From Dyella_D sp052115385 (GTDB lineage: Bacteria; Pseudomonadota; Gammaproteobacteria; Xanthomonadales; Rhodanobacteraceae), in NCBI RefSeq assembly GCF_052115385.1, contig NZ_JBFRGP010000017.1:4123-68122 (forward strand): a DNA stretch of 64,000 bases. Reading direction: 5' to 3'. A model generated the notes under the pieces. It ran no database searches. It was not told the DNA's origin and was given only the letters and a program-made list of their open reading frames with translations. A program made the translations under genes and the position numbers. Below are positions 16,715 through 24,429 of this stretch, in pieces (positions within the stretch are counted from its first letter, which is position 1; each line of letters opens with the position of its first letter).

Positions 16715-17879
16715 AGATGCCTTGCGGATCCTGGTCATCGGCAACCTGCCTCCGCACGTGCTGGGCGGGGCGGAGAATCAAGTGGCGCGTTTGGCGGCCG
16801 CGTGGGTCAGAGCGGGCGCATCGGTGGAAGTGGCCGGGCATCGCATTCCGGACGGCATGCAGGACGTATCCGGCCAAACTATCCGTACTCACCGGATACA
16901 CAGCTGGAGTTTCGGCGGACGGCTCGGGCGGGCCATCGGCTATGCCATGTCGATGGCTGGGCTGGTCATGCGCAAACGGCACGCCTACGACGTGGTGTAC
17001 TGCCGCGGGATAAGCGATGGTCTGTTGTGCCTGGTCATGTTGAAGGGTATGAGGCTTTGCAAGTGGCCGATCATGGCCTGTCCGATCAATGCGCGAGGTG
17101 CCGGCGACGCGGCTTTTGTCCGCTCCATTCCGGGCTGGCGATGGTTAGCCAGGTTGGTCGATCGCCATGTGCAGGTCATCAATCTCATCAACACAGCCAT
17201 TGCCGATGACTTGAAGGCGATCGGTATCGAACGGCCGCAACTGAGTCGAGTGCCCAATGGAATTGCAGTACAGGATTTGACTCCGCGTATATCCGTCGCG
17301 AAAGTGCGGCGGCTGATCTGGACCGGGCGCCATAGCGAGCAGAAGGGTTTGGATCTCCTGATTCCTGCATTGGCGTTGTGTCGGAAACAAGGCATCCATT
17401 TCCATCTGGATTTGTTCGGCGATGGAGGACAACGTGAAGCGTTGATCCGCCAGGTAGAGCACCTCGGCCTGGCCGACTGCATACAATTCCAAGATCCTGT
17501 TCAGATGGATGCGGTCCGCTCCATCTTGTTGCAAGCCGATGTTTTCGTGCTCCCGTCTCGCTACGAGGGGATGTCCAATTCGGCTTTGGAGGCGATGGAG
17601 GCTGGGCTTCCGGTATTGTGTACCCGTTGTGACGGTATCGATGCCTATGTGGATGGCGAGGCAGGGTGGGTATGCAATCCCAACTCCATCGATGATCTGA
17701 CGAAGGCGCTGCTGCAGATGTTTGGTGTCTCCGACGACGACGTACTTCGGCTTGGCCGCCACGCGCGTACGCTGGTGGAGCAGCGATTTGCGATCGAGGC
17801 GGTAGCGGCCGCCAATCTTTCATTGTTGTCGCAGGCCGCGGGCAGGGATGGGGCGTATGCGCCTGCTTGTTCTCAATAA
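16707..17879 (+). CDS. Family 4 glycosyltransferase
   Basis: 390 aa GT-B protein. N-terminal RILVIGNLPPHVLGGAENQV is the donor-fold glycine-rich loop; the C-terminal domain has LIWTGRHSEQKGLDLLIPAL (about 206-225), LFGDGGQRE and the signature SRYEGMSNSALEAMEAGLP (about 286-304). Probably adds one residue to the lipid-linked glycan. The start ATG 16707 lies inside the end of the amidotransferase gene, and its own end overlaps the next transferase, so the three are translationally linked. Confidence 0.88.
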   Translation: MAEDALRILVIGNLPPHVLGGAENQVARLAAAWVRAGASVEVAGHRIPDGMQDVSGQTIRTHRIHSWSFGGRLGRAIGYAMSMAGLVMRKRHAYDVVYCRGISDGLLCLVMLKGMRLCKWPIMACPINARGAGDAAFVRSIPGWRWLARLVDRHVQVINLINTAIADDLKAIGIERPQLSRVPNGIAVQDLTPRISVAKVRRLIWTGRHSEQKGLDLLIPALALCRKQGIHFHLDLFGDGGQREALIRQVEHLGLADCIQFQDPVQMDAVRSILLQADVFVLPSRYEGMSNSALEAMEAGLPVLCTRCDGIDAYVDGEAGWVCNPNSIDDLTKALLQMFGVSDDDVLRLGRHARTLVEQRFAIEAVAAANLSLLSQAAGRDGAYAPACSQ

Positions 17880-18969
17880 GCGGCAGTACACCGGCAAAGA
17901 TCTTCTCGATGACCGCTATGGTCGTCTGTACGAATTGCCGGTGGAACTGGCAGCGAGGGGGCACGAAGTGGTGGTTCTCGCCGCTTCGTACCGCCTGCGC
18001 GGCGAATCGCGTGGAATGGAATCGGGCGTTACCTGGCATTCGGTGGATGCGTGGCGCTCGCCGCTCGCCTATTGGCGCAGACTTCAGGAGCTTCTGCACG
18101 AATTTCGTCCGGAGGTGATCTGGGCCAGTTCGGACGCTTTTCATGTCATCGGTGCGATGGAAGTCGGGCGCCGCTCGCGTATACCGACGGTGGCTGATTT
18201 CTACGATGATTACGAGGCGTTCGGCCTGACGTCCCTACCAGGACTGCGCACCGCGTTGCGCAGGGCATCCATGCGGTTGGATGGGCTAAGTGCTGTCAGT
18301 CATTCGCTTGCTGCCACCCTTAAGTCACGGGCGTCGATCGTTGCTCCTGTGGAAGTGGTGGAGAACGGGGTCCCGGGAATGTTCATGCAGGCCACGGGAC
18401 GCGGTGAAGCACGGCAACGACTAGGCCTGCCGCAGGATGTTCCTTTGATAGGCACCGCAGGCGCTCTGAGCGCTTCTCGCGGTATTGGCGATCTGTTGGA
18501 TGCTTATCGATTACTGCGCGAACGGGAGCCGTCCGTAAAGTTGGTGGTCGCAGGGCCGCGTGATCGCGCGCTATCGAGGGATCTCGCCGGGGACGCCCTG
18601 GATTTGGGAGAGCTTGCGCATGCGCAGGTGCCTCTTCTGTACTCAGCGCTGGATGTCGGGGTTGTGTGCAACAAGGACAGCGCTTTTGGGCGTGCCTGCT
18701 ACCCACAGAAGCTTGCCGAGATGGTGGCAAGTGAGCTCCCGGTAGTCGTATCTGCCGTGGGCGACGCCGCCTTGCTGCTGCAAGGCTATCCGGCGTGTCT
18801 GTATGCGCCGGGCGATGTCCAGGGCCTCTCCCAGCGATTGGGGCAGCAGCTTCGGTCTCCGGTGGTGGTTCCGTCGTCGCTGGCGCTGAGTTGGAAGACG
18901 TTGGCGGTCAAGCTGGAAGGCCTGCTGCAAAAGGCGATGCGGTCAACGCCCGATGGATCGCCCGGATGA
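17857..18969 (+). CDS. Family 4 glycosyltransferase
   Basis: 370 aa GT-B type protein starting MRLLVLNKRQYTGKDLLDDRYGRL. The second domain shows LIGTAGALSASRGIGDLLDAY (about 200-220), VVAGPRDRALSRDLAG and a closing SELPVVVSAVGDAALLL block. The canonical EX7E segment is weaker than in the two other GT4-like genes (here FGRACYPQKLAEMVASELP). ATG 17857 is preferred over ATG 17848 because the latter sits directly on the AGGG. It is the last gene of the plus-strand cluster and converges on the GT-C pair with 24 bases between. Confidence 0.82.
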   Translation: MRLLVLNKRQYTGKDLLDDRYGRLYELPVELAARGHEVVVLAASYRLRGESRGMESGVTWHSVDAWRSPLAYWRRLQELLHEFRPEVIWASSDAFHVIGAMEVGRRSRIPTVADFYDDYEAFGLTSLPGLRTALRRASMRLDGLSAVSHSLAATLKSRASIVAPVEVVENGVPGMFMQATGRGEARQRLGLPQDVPLIGTAGALSASRGIGDLLDAYRLLREREPSVKLVVAGPRDRALSRDLAGDALDLGELAHAQVPLLYSALDVGVVCNKDSAFGRACYPQKLAEMVASELPVVVSAVGDAALLLQGYPACLYAPGDVQGLSQRLGQQLRSPVVVPSSLALSWKTLAVKLEGLLQKAMRSTPDGSPG

Positions 18970-18993
18970 TGAAGCCGTGCTTGGGCCATTGCG

Positions 18994-20928
18994 CTACATA
19001 GAAGACACTCGAACACGAAGCTCGGCAATGCTGCTGTCCAGCCGGCCGCCGTAGTTGAGAGCCTCAAGATCCTTGATAGCGCGCTGAGCTTCGTCGAGCT
19101 TGCCTTGTGCGATCAGCATACGAATGACGGTGATGTGGTAAGCCGGTTCGTTGGGGCTTGCCTTCAAGGCTTCGGTTGCCATGCGCAGGCCCAGGCTCTT
19201 GTCGTTCAGAACGTTCCACGCGTAGTCGCCATAGGTGGCGAGTGTGCGAGGCCCGGTACGCGGGTGAGACAGTGCGGCCAGAAAGGCTTCGATCATGCGC
19301 TGCTTGGGAAGATCGCATTGCTCGGCGCGCGCGCATTGAACGAGGGCGCCCAATGAACTCTCGTCCTGGACGGTTGGCATGCGTGCCTTCAGTTTGCTCG
19401 TCATGGTTTCCCACCATGATTCCTTGAGAGGCAGGTGCATGCGCGAATTCATGAAAATCAGTGCCTGCTCGGGAAGGATCGATGATTCGGGCAGGGCGGC
19501 AGCACGCTCCAGCGGTGCGTACGCCATTTGCGTAAAGGGCGATGCAGGGTCGTAATTGGAATAGATGATATAGGTGCGCCCGAGTTCGTACTGAGCGCGT
19601 GGAGAATCAGGAGCGCGTGCCGCCAATTCCTCGGCGAGCCGCAACGGGCTGCTCCAGGCCTGTGACGTCATCGCCGTAAGACTGGCCCATAGCAGAAGCA
19701 GGACGGCGAAAAGAGCACGGCGAATCCACAGCATCCGCTCGGGTGTGTGCTGAGTGTTGACGATAAGCGCTGGCACGATAGCGAGCAACAGGCCGAAACT
19801 GGCGAAATAGTTGCGATGCTCGTAGATCAGCTCGAGTGACAGAATGGTGCCGGTCAGCAGATGGCAGCCGATGAAGAACTGCAATCCCAGGGCGATGAGC
19901 GGTTGACGTGTCCGTAACCGCAGCGCCAGGAAAATCATCAAAACCAGCGACACAATCCCTGCGGCCGTGGTCCATGGCGACAGCAGGCTCGTCGAGATAT
20001 GGAAGTTGTCATGATAGAAGCTCAGCGCATCAGGCGTGGGTAGCAACGTCCAGACGACATACGATGGAACGATGCGTGCCTCGCTGAACAGGCGGGTGGC
20101 CAGCGTGAAGTCGCGAGTGGCCCAGTTTGAAGGTTTCAACAGGCCCGGTAGCAACCAGGCAAGGCCAACAACCAGCGGCAGGGCCAGGAACAGCAGGAAG
20201 CCGCCGGAGATCCAGGCGTCGTATCGTCCATCCCGGCGCTGAAAGCGAAAAACTACCCATTCCACGGACGCGGCATACAAGGGCAGCATCACCGCAGTTT
20301 CCTTGGCGAGAAGGCCGGTTGCGGTCGGAATGGCTATGCTCATCGCACTGAGGATCAGCCCTCGCCAGTAGTTTCCGGCCAGCATGCGGCGTCTGCCTGC
20401 GACGTAGCCGATCAGGCCGGCAAGCACGAACAGGTTCGCCATGCTCTCCATGCGTTGGACTACGTACAGCACGGAGGTCAGATTGATGGGCAGCAAGAGC
20501 CAGCCGCCGGCGATCCAGGCGGCGGCGACGCCCGCGCGGCGGAGGGCGTCGAGGTCGTTATCCGCGCGCCGGGTGGCGATAATCAATTGCCGTGCGAGCA
20601 CGAAGACCAGCAAGCCGTTCAAGAGATGAATGGCTAGATTGGTGAGCTTCATCCAATAGGGATTCAGCCCGGTCATCAGGTAATTCGCGGCAAAGCTCAG
20701 TGACGCGAGCGGGCGTTTGAAATCGCTCGCTGGCGAGGAGAGCGCGGCTTGCGTCAGTGAAGCAAGGCTGGCATTCGAGGGTTGCACGCCGTGGTTGTCG
20801 ACGATGTTGGGATAGTCGTCGAACAGCCACCCCCCGCTGAGTCCCGGCAAGTAGATCGCCAGAGTGACCGCTAGCAGGATGATGAGTGTGATGCCGCCTG
20901 AGCGGAAAGGGCGAACTAGTGCGGTCAT
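18994..20928 (-). CDS. GT-C type membrane protein with C-terminal TPR-like region (TMTC/O-mannosyltransferase-like)
   Basis: 644 aa. It has about 11-12 membrane helices, then a soluble helical tail from about residue 430 with tetratricopeptide-like spacing (PRAQYELGRTY, PAYHITVIRMLIAQGKLDEA). The first periplasmic loop holds the acidic pair WLFDDYPNI (about 34-42), where GT-C transferases place the catalytic carboxylate, and a late loop has ELIYEHRNYFASFG, a block shared with its neighbour. Such proteins use polyprenyl-phosphate sugars to glycosylate proteins outside the cytoplasm; target unknown. ATG 20928 overlaps the upstream paralogue's stop by 4 bases. Confidence 0.72.
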   Translation of the reverse strand: MTALVRPFRSGGITLIILLAVTLAIYLPGLSGGWLFDDYPNIVDNHGVQPSNASLASLTQAALSSPASDFKRPLASLSFAANYLMTGLNPYWMKLTNLAIHLLNGLLVFVLARQLIIATRRADNDLDALRRAGVAAAWIAGGWLLLPINLTSVLYVVQRMESMANLFVLAGLIGYVAGRRRMLAGNYWRGLILSAMSIAIPTATGLLAKETAVMLPLYAASVEWVVFRFQRRDGRYDAWISGGFLLFLALPLVVGLAWLLPGLLKPSNWATRDFTLATRLFSEARIVPSYVVWTLLPTPDALSFYHDNFHISTSLLSPWTTAAGIVSLVLMIFLALRLRTRQPLIALGLQFFIGCHLLTGTILSLELIYEHRNYFASFGLLLAIVPALIVNTQHTPERMLWIRRALFAVLLLLWASLTAMTSQAWSSPLRLAEELAARAPDSPRAQYELGRTYIIYSNYDPASPFTQMAYAPLERAAALPESSILPEQALIFMNSRMHLPLKESWWETMTSKLKARMPTVQDESSLGALVQCARAEQCDLPKQRMIEAFLAALSHPRTGPRTLATYGDYAWNVLNDKSLGLRMATEALKASPNEPAYHITVIRMLIAQGKLDEAQRAIKDLEALNYGGRLDSSIAELRVRVSSM

Positions 20929-22976
20929 GCGGATTCAATGGAAGAAGGGCGGCTTTGCGCATCGCTGCGCAGGGTCTGGCGTAACCGTACCAGCTCTTTG
21001 TCCCAGTAGTGCTGGCGGCGCAGTATCCAGGCATGGACGCGCGCCATGCCGAAGGCGGGGACGAATTCTTGCGAGCGCACGCTTTCGTAGTCGTCCAGAT
21101 GTTGCAACGCCTGGACCGGATATCCCGATGAGCCCAGCAGTGCTGCCTGCTGCAGGGCGATGTTGGGGGTCACTTGCTGATCAAGTGCGAGCTTGAAAGA
21201 AGCCAGGGCGGCGGCGGGCTGATGCCGTTCCAGTGCGATCCGGCCGCGCAGGTGATAGAGATCCTGCCGCCGTCCAGGCGTTTCCATCAGGCGTGGGTTG
21301 GACATTGCCGCCTCGAGCAAGGCCTCGATCCCTTCCAGATTCATCTGTGGGCAGGCGGGTGTGCGATTCTGGTCGAGGCCACGCCCGAACCAACTCGCCA
21401 AGAGGTTGCCGGTGTCGCGCGTGGTGCGCAGCGCAACGATGGAAGCCTGCATGCTTGCCGGGTCTATCGAGCCAAGCTGGCATCGCGCCGCCAGCAGGTT
21501 CAAGGCCAACTGCACCTGGTCCGGGTTGCGCTCGAGGGCTGGCGCTAGGCGCTTGATGGCTTGGTCAGGATGTCCGCCGGCCATTTCTTCCTGCGCTGCA
21601 TAAGCCTGCGCCCGTGGCGACTGTGGATTGAGCATGGCCCAAAGCAGGGCCTGGTCGCGTGTATTGCCCCACAGATCCGCTCTCGCATAGGTCATCCAGG
21701 CGAATCCTGTAAGTATCGCCAGGGCAATGATGGTCTTTGCTCTCTGGCCGAATAGTGTGGCGCGCTCGCCGTCGATCGCCACTCGTGATGCGGTGGCAAT
21801 CGGGGCGCCGCATAGCCATAGCGCCAGAGGCCAGAACATAAGCAAGGCCGGCAGATAGTTGCGGTGTTCGAAGTACAGCTCCAGCGCGACCGTGCTCGAT
21901 TCCATCGACTGCCCGACGAAATAAAAAGCTATCGCCAGTGCCACGGCGGGTGCCTTGCGGCGCATCAGGCAGGCGGCTGCCAACAGCCCCAGCACGCCGA
22001 GAAGGGCCGGCAGCGTGGTGCCTGGCCGCCGCAACGAGGTCGAGGCAACGAACTGATCGTTGAATATGCCGGCGGTGTAGGGGTGCGGTAGCCAGAGCAG
22101 GCGCAGATATTCGAACAGCACGCGCGGTTCGGTGATGAGCCGTTGCTCCAAGGTCCAAGGCCGCACGCCAGAGATGCCGTGAGCGATTCCTTGCCAGCCG
22201 GCGTGCAGCAGATACAGGCCGACAACGGCGCTGGGTAAGGCCATCAGGCAAAGTGTGGCAATTCGGTACTGGCGGCGCCCTTGCGCCGACCATTCGATGT
22301 CCGGAGACGCTATGGGCTTAAGAAAGAACCATTCGATCGAGAGTGCCAGCGCGGGAAGGAGCGCTCCATTGGCCTTGCTCAGGGTCGCGAACACGGTGCA
22401 GAGGCCAAGACCGAGCAAGGCTCCCAACCAGCCAGCGCTAGTGTTGCCTTGGCGAAAAGCCTCGCGTGCCTGTAGCCAGAACAGCAGGCCGGCCAGTGTG
22501 AAGGTGGCGGGCAACATGGCCTCGCGCTGCACGATGTAGAGCGTTGTGGAGACGAATAGCGGATGCAGCAGCCAGAGGGCGGCGCCGAGGAGCGCAGCCA
22601 GCTCGTAGCGTGGATGCAGCCTGGTATCGCCGTTGCGCATTGCCCACCCCAAGCGTCGCAGCAGCAGCGCCAGCAGAAGGCCGTTGAGTACGTGCAACAC
22701 CAAATTGGTGCGCTTGAACGGCAATGGTGAGGCGGGCCAGTCTCTGGCGTCGAGCAGGAAGCTCGCGAGTGCTACGGGTCGGCCTATTGGATCGGCTGAG
22801 CCTGAGGTCACAAAACGCAAGAAGCTATCCGCATCGTGGACAGGGCCGGTAGCTCCCAGTGCGGGGAGGTTGGCGAAGTCGTCAAACAGGAAGGTACCGC
22901 GCAGGCCGTCTGCATAGACCACGACCGTCAGCACGACGAGCAGGATGTAGAGAGCGGGATATAGAAATCTGCGCAT
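20925..22976 (-). CDS. GT-C type membrane protein with C-terminal TPR-like region, paralogue of the next gene
   Basis: 683 aa, same architecture as the gene at 18994-20928: about a dozen membrane helices with FLFDDFANLPA in the first loop (about 29-39) and ELYFEHRNYLPALLM in a late loop (about 380-394), then a TPR-like soluble tail from about residue 440 (PRAQAYAAQEEMAGGHPDQAIKRL, AAALASFKLALDQ). It lies 87 bases downstream of the pilA stop, on the same strand, across a terminator. By family logic it could transfer a lipid-linked sugar to an exported protein; the pilin next door is the obvious candidate. Confidence 0.72.
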   Translation of the reverse strand: MRRFLYPALYILLVVLTVVVYADGLRGTFLFDDFANLPALGATGPVHDADSFLRFVTSGSADPIGRPVALASFLLDARDWPASPLPFKRTNLVLHVLNGLLLALLLRRLGWAMRNGDTRLHPRYELAALLGAALWLLHPLFVSTTLYIVQREAMLPATFTLAGLLFWLQAREAFRQGNTSAGWLGALLGLGLCTVFATLSKANGALLPALALSIEWFFLKPIASPDIEWSAQGRRQYRIATLCLMALPSAVVGLYLLHAGWQGIAHGISGVRPWTLEQRLITEPRVLFEYLRLLWLPHPYTAGIFNDQFVASTSLRRPGTTLPALLGVLGLLAAACLMRRKAPAVALAIAFYFVGQSMESSTVALELYFEHRNYLPALLMFWPLALWLCGAPIATASRVAIDGERATLFGQRAKTIIALAILTGFAWMTYARADLWGNTRDQALLWAMLNPQSPRAQAYAAQEEMAGGHPDQAIKRLAPALERNPDQVQLALNLLAARCQLGSIDPASMQASIVALRTTRDTGNLLASWFGRGLDQNRTPACPQMNLEGIEALLEAAMSNPRLMETPGRRQDLYHLRGRIALERHQPAAALASFKLALDQQVTPNIALQQAALLGSSGYPVQALQHLDDYESVRSQEFVPAFGMARVHAWILRRQHYWDKELVRLRQTLRSDAQSRPSSIESA

Positions 22977-23001
22977 CGATGGCGGCCGCCGGTCATGAAA
23001 C

Positions 23002-23032
23002 TAAAAAGGGGCCGCAATGATGCGGCCCCTTC
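23002..23032 (-). terminator. Rho-independent terminator after pilA (first copy)
   Basis: An 8-bp perfect GC stem (GGGGCCGC/GCGGCCCC) with a 6-nt loop, followed on the minus strand by TTTTT. It lies about 30 bases past the pilin stop and before the GT-C genes, so it should give a short abundant pilin mRNA with at most partial read-through. Confidence 0.85.
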
Positions 23033-23062
23033 CTTCAGCAAGCTTACTAGCTGATCGAGCGC

Positions 23063-23509
23063 TTACTTGCGGCAAGCGGTCGGCAGGTACTTCGGGTCCA
23101 CCGTGGTGGCGGCGTTGGTGCAGGTCCAGGAGATGCTGCCGGCGTTGGTGGTGGCGGAGAACGCCAGCACCTTGCCCTGGATCTTTTTATTCGCGTTGGT
23201 GCTGTTGAACGTCGCCTGGATCTGGCCAGGCTTCGTGGCGACATCCACGCCCGCGACATACTTGCCCAGGATGCTGGCGGCGGTAGCCAGACCAGCCGAG
23301 CTGTTGACCGTCGGGAAATGGCCGGTGTTGCTGTAGAACTCACCCATCGCGGTCTTGGCGCCATCCGACAGCACCGCACCTTCCGAGACCTGCGAACGGA
23401 TCAGGTAATCCTGATACGCCGGGATGGCGATGGCGGCGAGGATGGCGATGATCGCAACCACGATCATCAGTTCGATCAGGGTGAAGCCCTTCTGTACGAC
23501 GTTCTTCAT
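23063..23509 (-). CDS. pilA: Type IVa major pilin (copy 1)
   Basis: 148 aa prepilin. The short leader ends KG, cleaved by PilD before Phe (MKNVVQKG|FTLIELM), with Glu5 of the mature chain and the long hydrophobic helix IVVAIIAILAAIAIPAYQDY. The C-terminal cysteine pair (WTC near residue 130 and ACRK at the end) encloses a 15-residue D-loop containing TVDPKYLPT. A GAGGAA ribosome site precedes ATG 23509. It has its own sigma-54-type promoter and terminator. The mature surface is rich in Ser/Thr, which would suit O-glycosylation. Confidence 0.95.
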   Translation of the reverse strand: MKNVVQKGFTLIELMIVVAIIAILAAIAIPAYQDYLIRSQVSEGAVLSDGAKTAMGEFYSNTGHFPTVNSSAGLATAASILGKYVAGVDVATKPGQIQATFNSTNANKKIQGKVLAFSATTNAGSISWTCTNAATTVDPKYLPTACRK

Positions 23510-23830
23510 GATGGTTCCTCTGTTTTTGGTTAGCTAACCGTTTTGATGCCCCCTGAGCCCCGGTCCCGAACCCCCTAGGCGGGATCGGACCCCATACGTA
23601 CGGTCAGGAACGACCAGGAAGCTCGCGACAAATTAAGCAGCATGTATGCCATTTCTGCCGCCGGTATATTCCCGCATAGCAGTGGGGTTAGGAATTGTGC
23701 CTAGCTTCACGAAAGCTCACAACGAATGGGGTGGCGATGTCCTAATCGAGTGAACTGTGATCGATCCAACATAAGCTTTTCATGTCGCTGTTGGGCAGTA
23801 GGTGACATATTGCGTCACCCGTGTGCACGT
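23510..23830. other. Non-coding region between the two pilin genes
   Basis: About 320 bases without a gene. It holds the pilA copy 1 leader with a 12-bp perfect palindrome GGTTAGCTAACC (23528-23539), the sigma-54-type promoter at 23636-23651, and downstream of the second pilin a 6-bp stem GGTGAC/GTCACC (about 23801-23819) without a T-run. The region is clearly more AT-rich than its surroundings, as expected for a regulated promoter. Confidence 0.5.
23636..23651 (-). promoter_or_regulatory. Sigma-54 promoter candidate for pilA copy 1
   Basis: Minus strand reads TGGCAT-ACATG-CTGCT against the sigma-54 consensus TGGCAC-N5-TTGCW, with the invariant GG and GC exactly 12 bases apart. The start of transcription would be near 23625, leaving a leader of about 115 bases. 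Type IV pilin genes in pseudomonads and xanthomonads are RpoN/PilR dependent, which agrees. Confidence 0.65.
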
Positions 23831-24274
23831 TTACTGTCTGCAGGAAGTCGGCAGATATTTCGGATCAACGGTGCTCTTGGTGCAGGTCCAGCTGATGCTT
23901 CCGGAGTGACTCACGGGCGAAAGCGCCAGATAAATGCTTGCAGCGTTGATGTGCGAATTGGCGTTGGCGGTCTGGAATTTGACTTTGACCAGTCCGCTGG
24001 TGACGTCCACGTTCGAAACATAATCTCCGACGATCGACGCATTCGTCGCCAGTCCTGCGGACTGGTTGTTCGGTGGGAATCTGCCGGTGTTGGAAACGAA
24101 ATCCCAAACCGCAGTCTTGGCCCCGGTGGCCAGACTCATCCCCTCGGTCACCTGCGCACGAATGGCATAGTCCTGATAGGCCGGAATTGCGATCGCCGCA
24201 AGAATCGCGATGATCGCGACCACGATCATCAGCTCGATCAAGGTAAAGCCCTTGGCAAGGCGTTGGTGCAACAT
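23831..24274 (-). CDS. pilA: Type IVa pilin (copy 2)
   Basis: 147 aa prepilin with leader MLHQRLAKG, mature FTLIELM start and the same hydrophobic helix as copy 1. The C-terminal end repeats the SISWTCT...TVDPKYLPT(S)CR pattern with a slightly shorter 13-residue cysteine loop, while the middle (residues about 50-115) has diverged clearly (WDFVSNTGRFPPNNQSAG against GEFYSNTGHFPTVNSSAG). It lies upstream of copy 1 on the same strand, with its own promoter. It may be an alternative major pilin or a minor variant. Confidence 0.93.
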   Translation of the reverse strand: MLHQRLAKGFTLIELMIVVAIIAILAAIAIPAYQDYAIRAQVTEGMSLATGAKTAVWDFVSNTGRFPPNNQSAGLATNASIVGDYVSNVDVTSGLVKVKFQTANANSHINAASIYLALSPVSHSGSISWTCTKSTVDPKYLPTSCRQ

Positions 24275-24309
24275 GGAAGTATCCCCCTGGGTGTCGACGC
24301 CCCAGGCGA

Positions 24310-24325
24310 GGCATGTTTTGTACCA
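24310..24325 (-). promoter_or_regulatory. Sigma-54 promoter candidate for pilA copy 2
   Basis: Minus strand reads TGGTAC-AAAAC-ATGCC, matching TGGCAC-N5-TTGCW at GG, AC and TGC with the required spacing. Transcription would start about 25 bases before ATG 24274, just ahead of the GGGGG ribosome site. Confidence 0.55.
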
Positions 24326-24429
24326 ACAGTGATACGGCTAGCGGGGTACCCTGCGGCGGGGACGAGCGGACGTCTGTTCCGTGATCGCCAGCACGATCCT
24401 GGTCATCTTGGGCCAAGCCAAGGCGAGGT

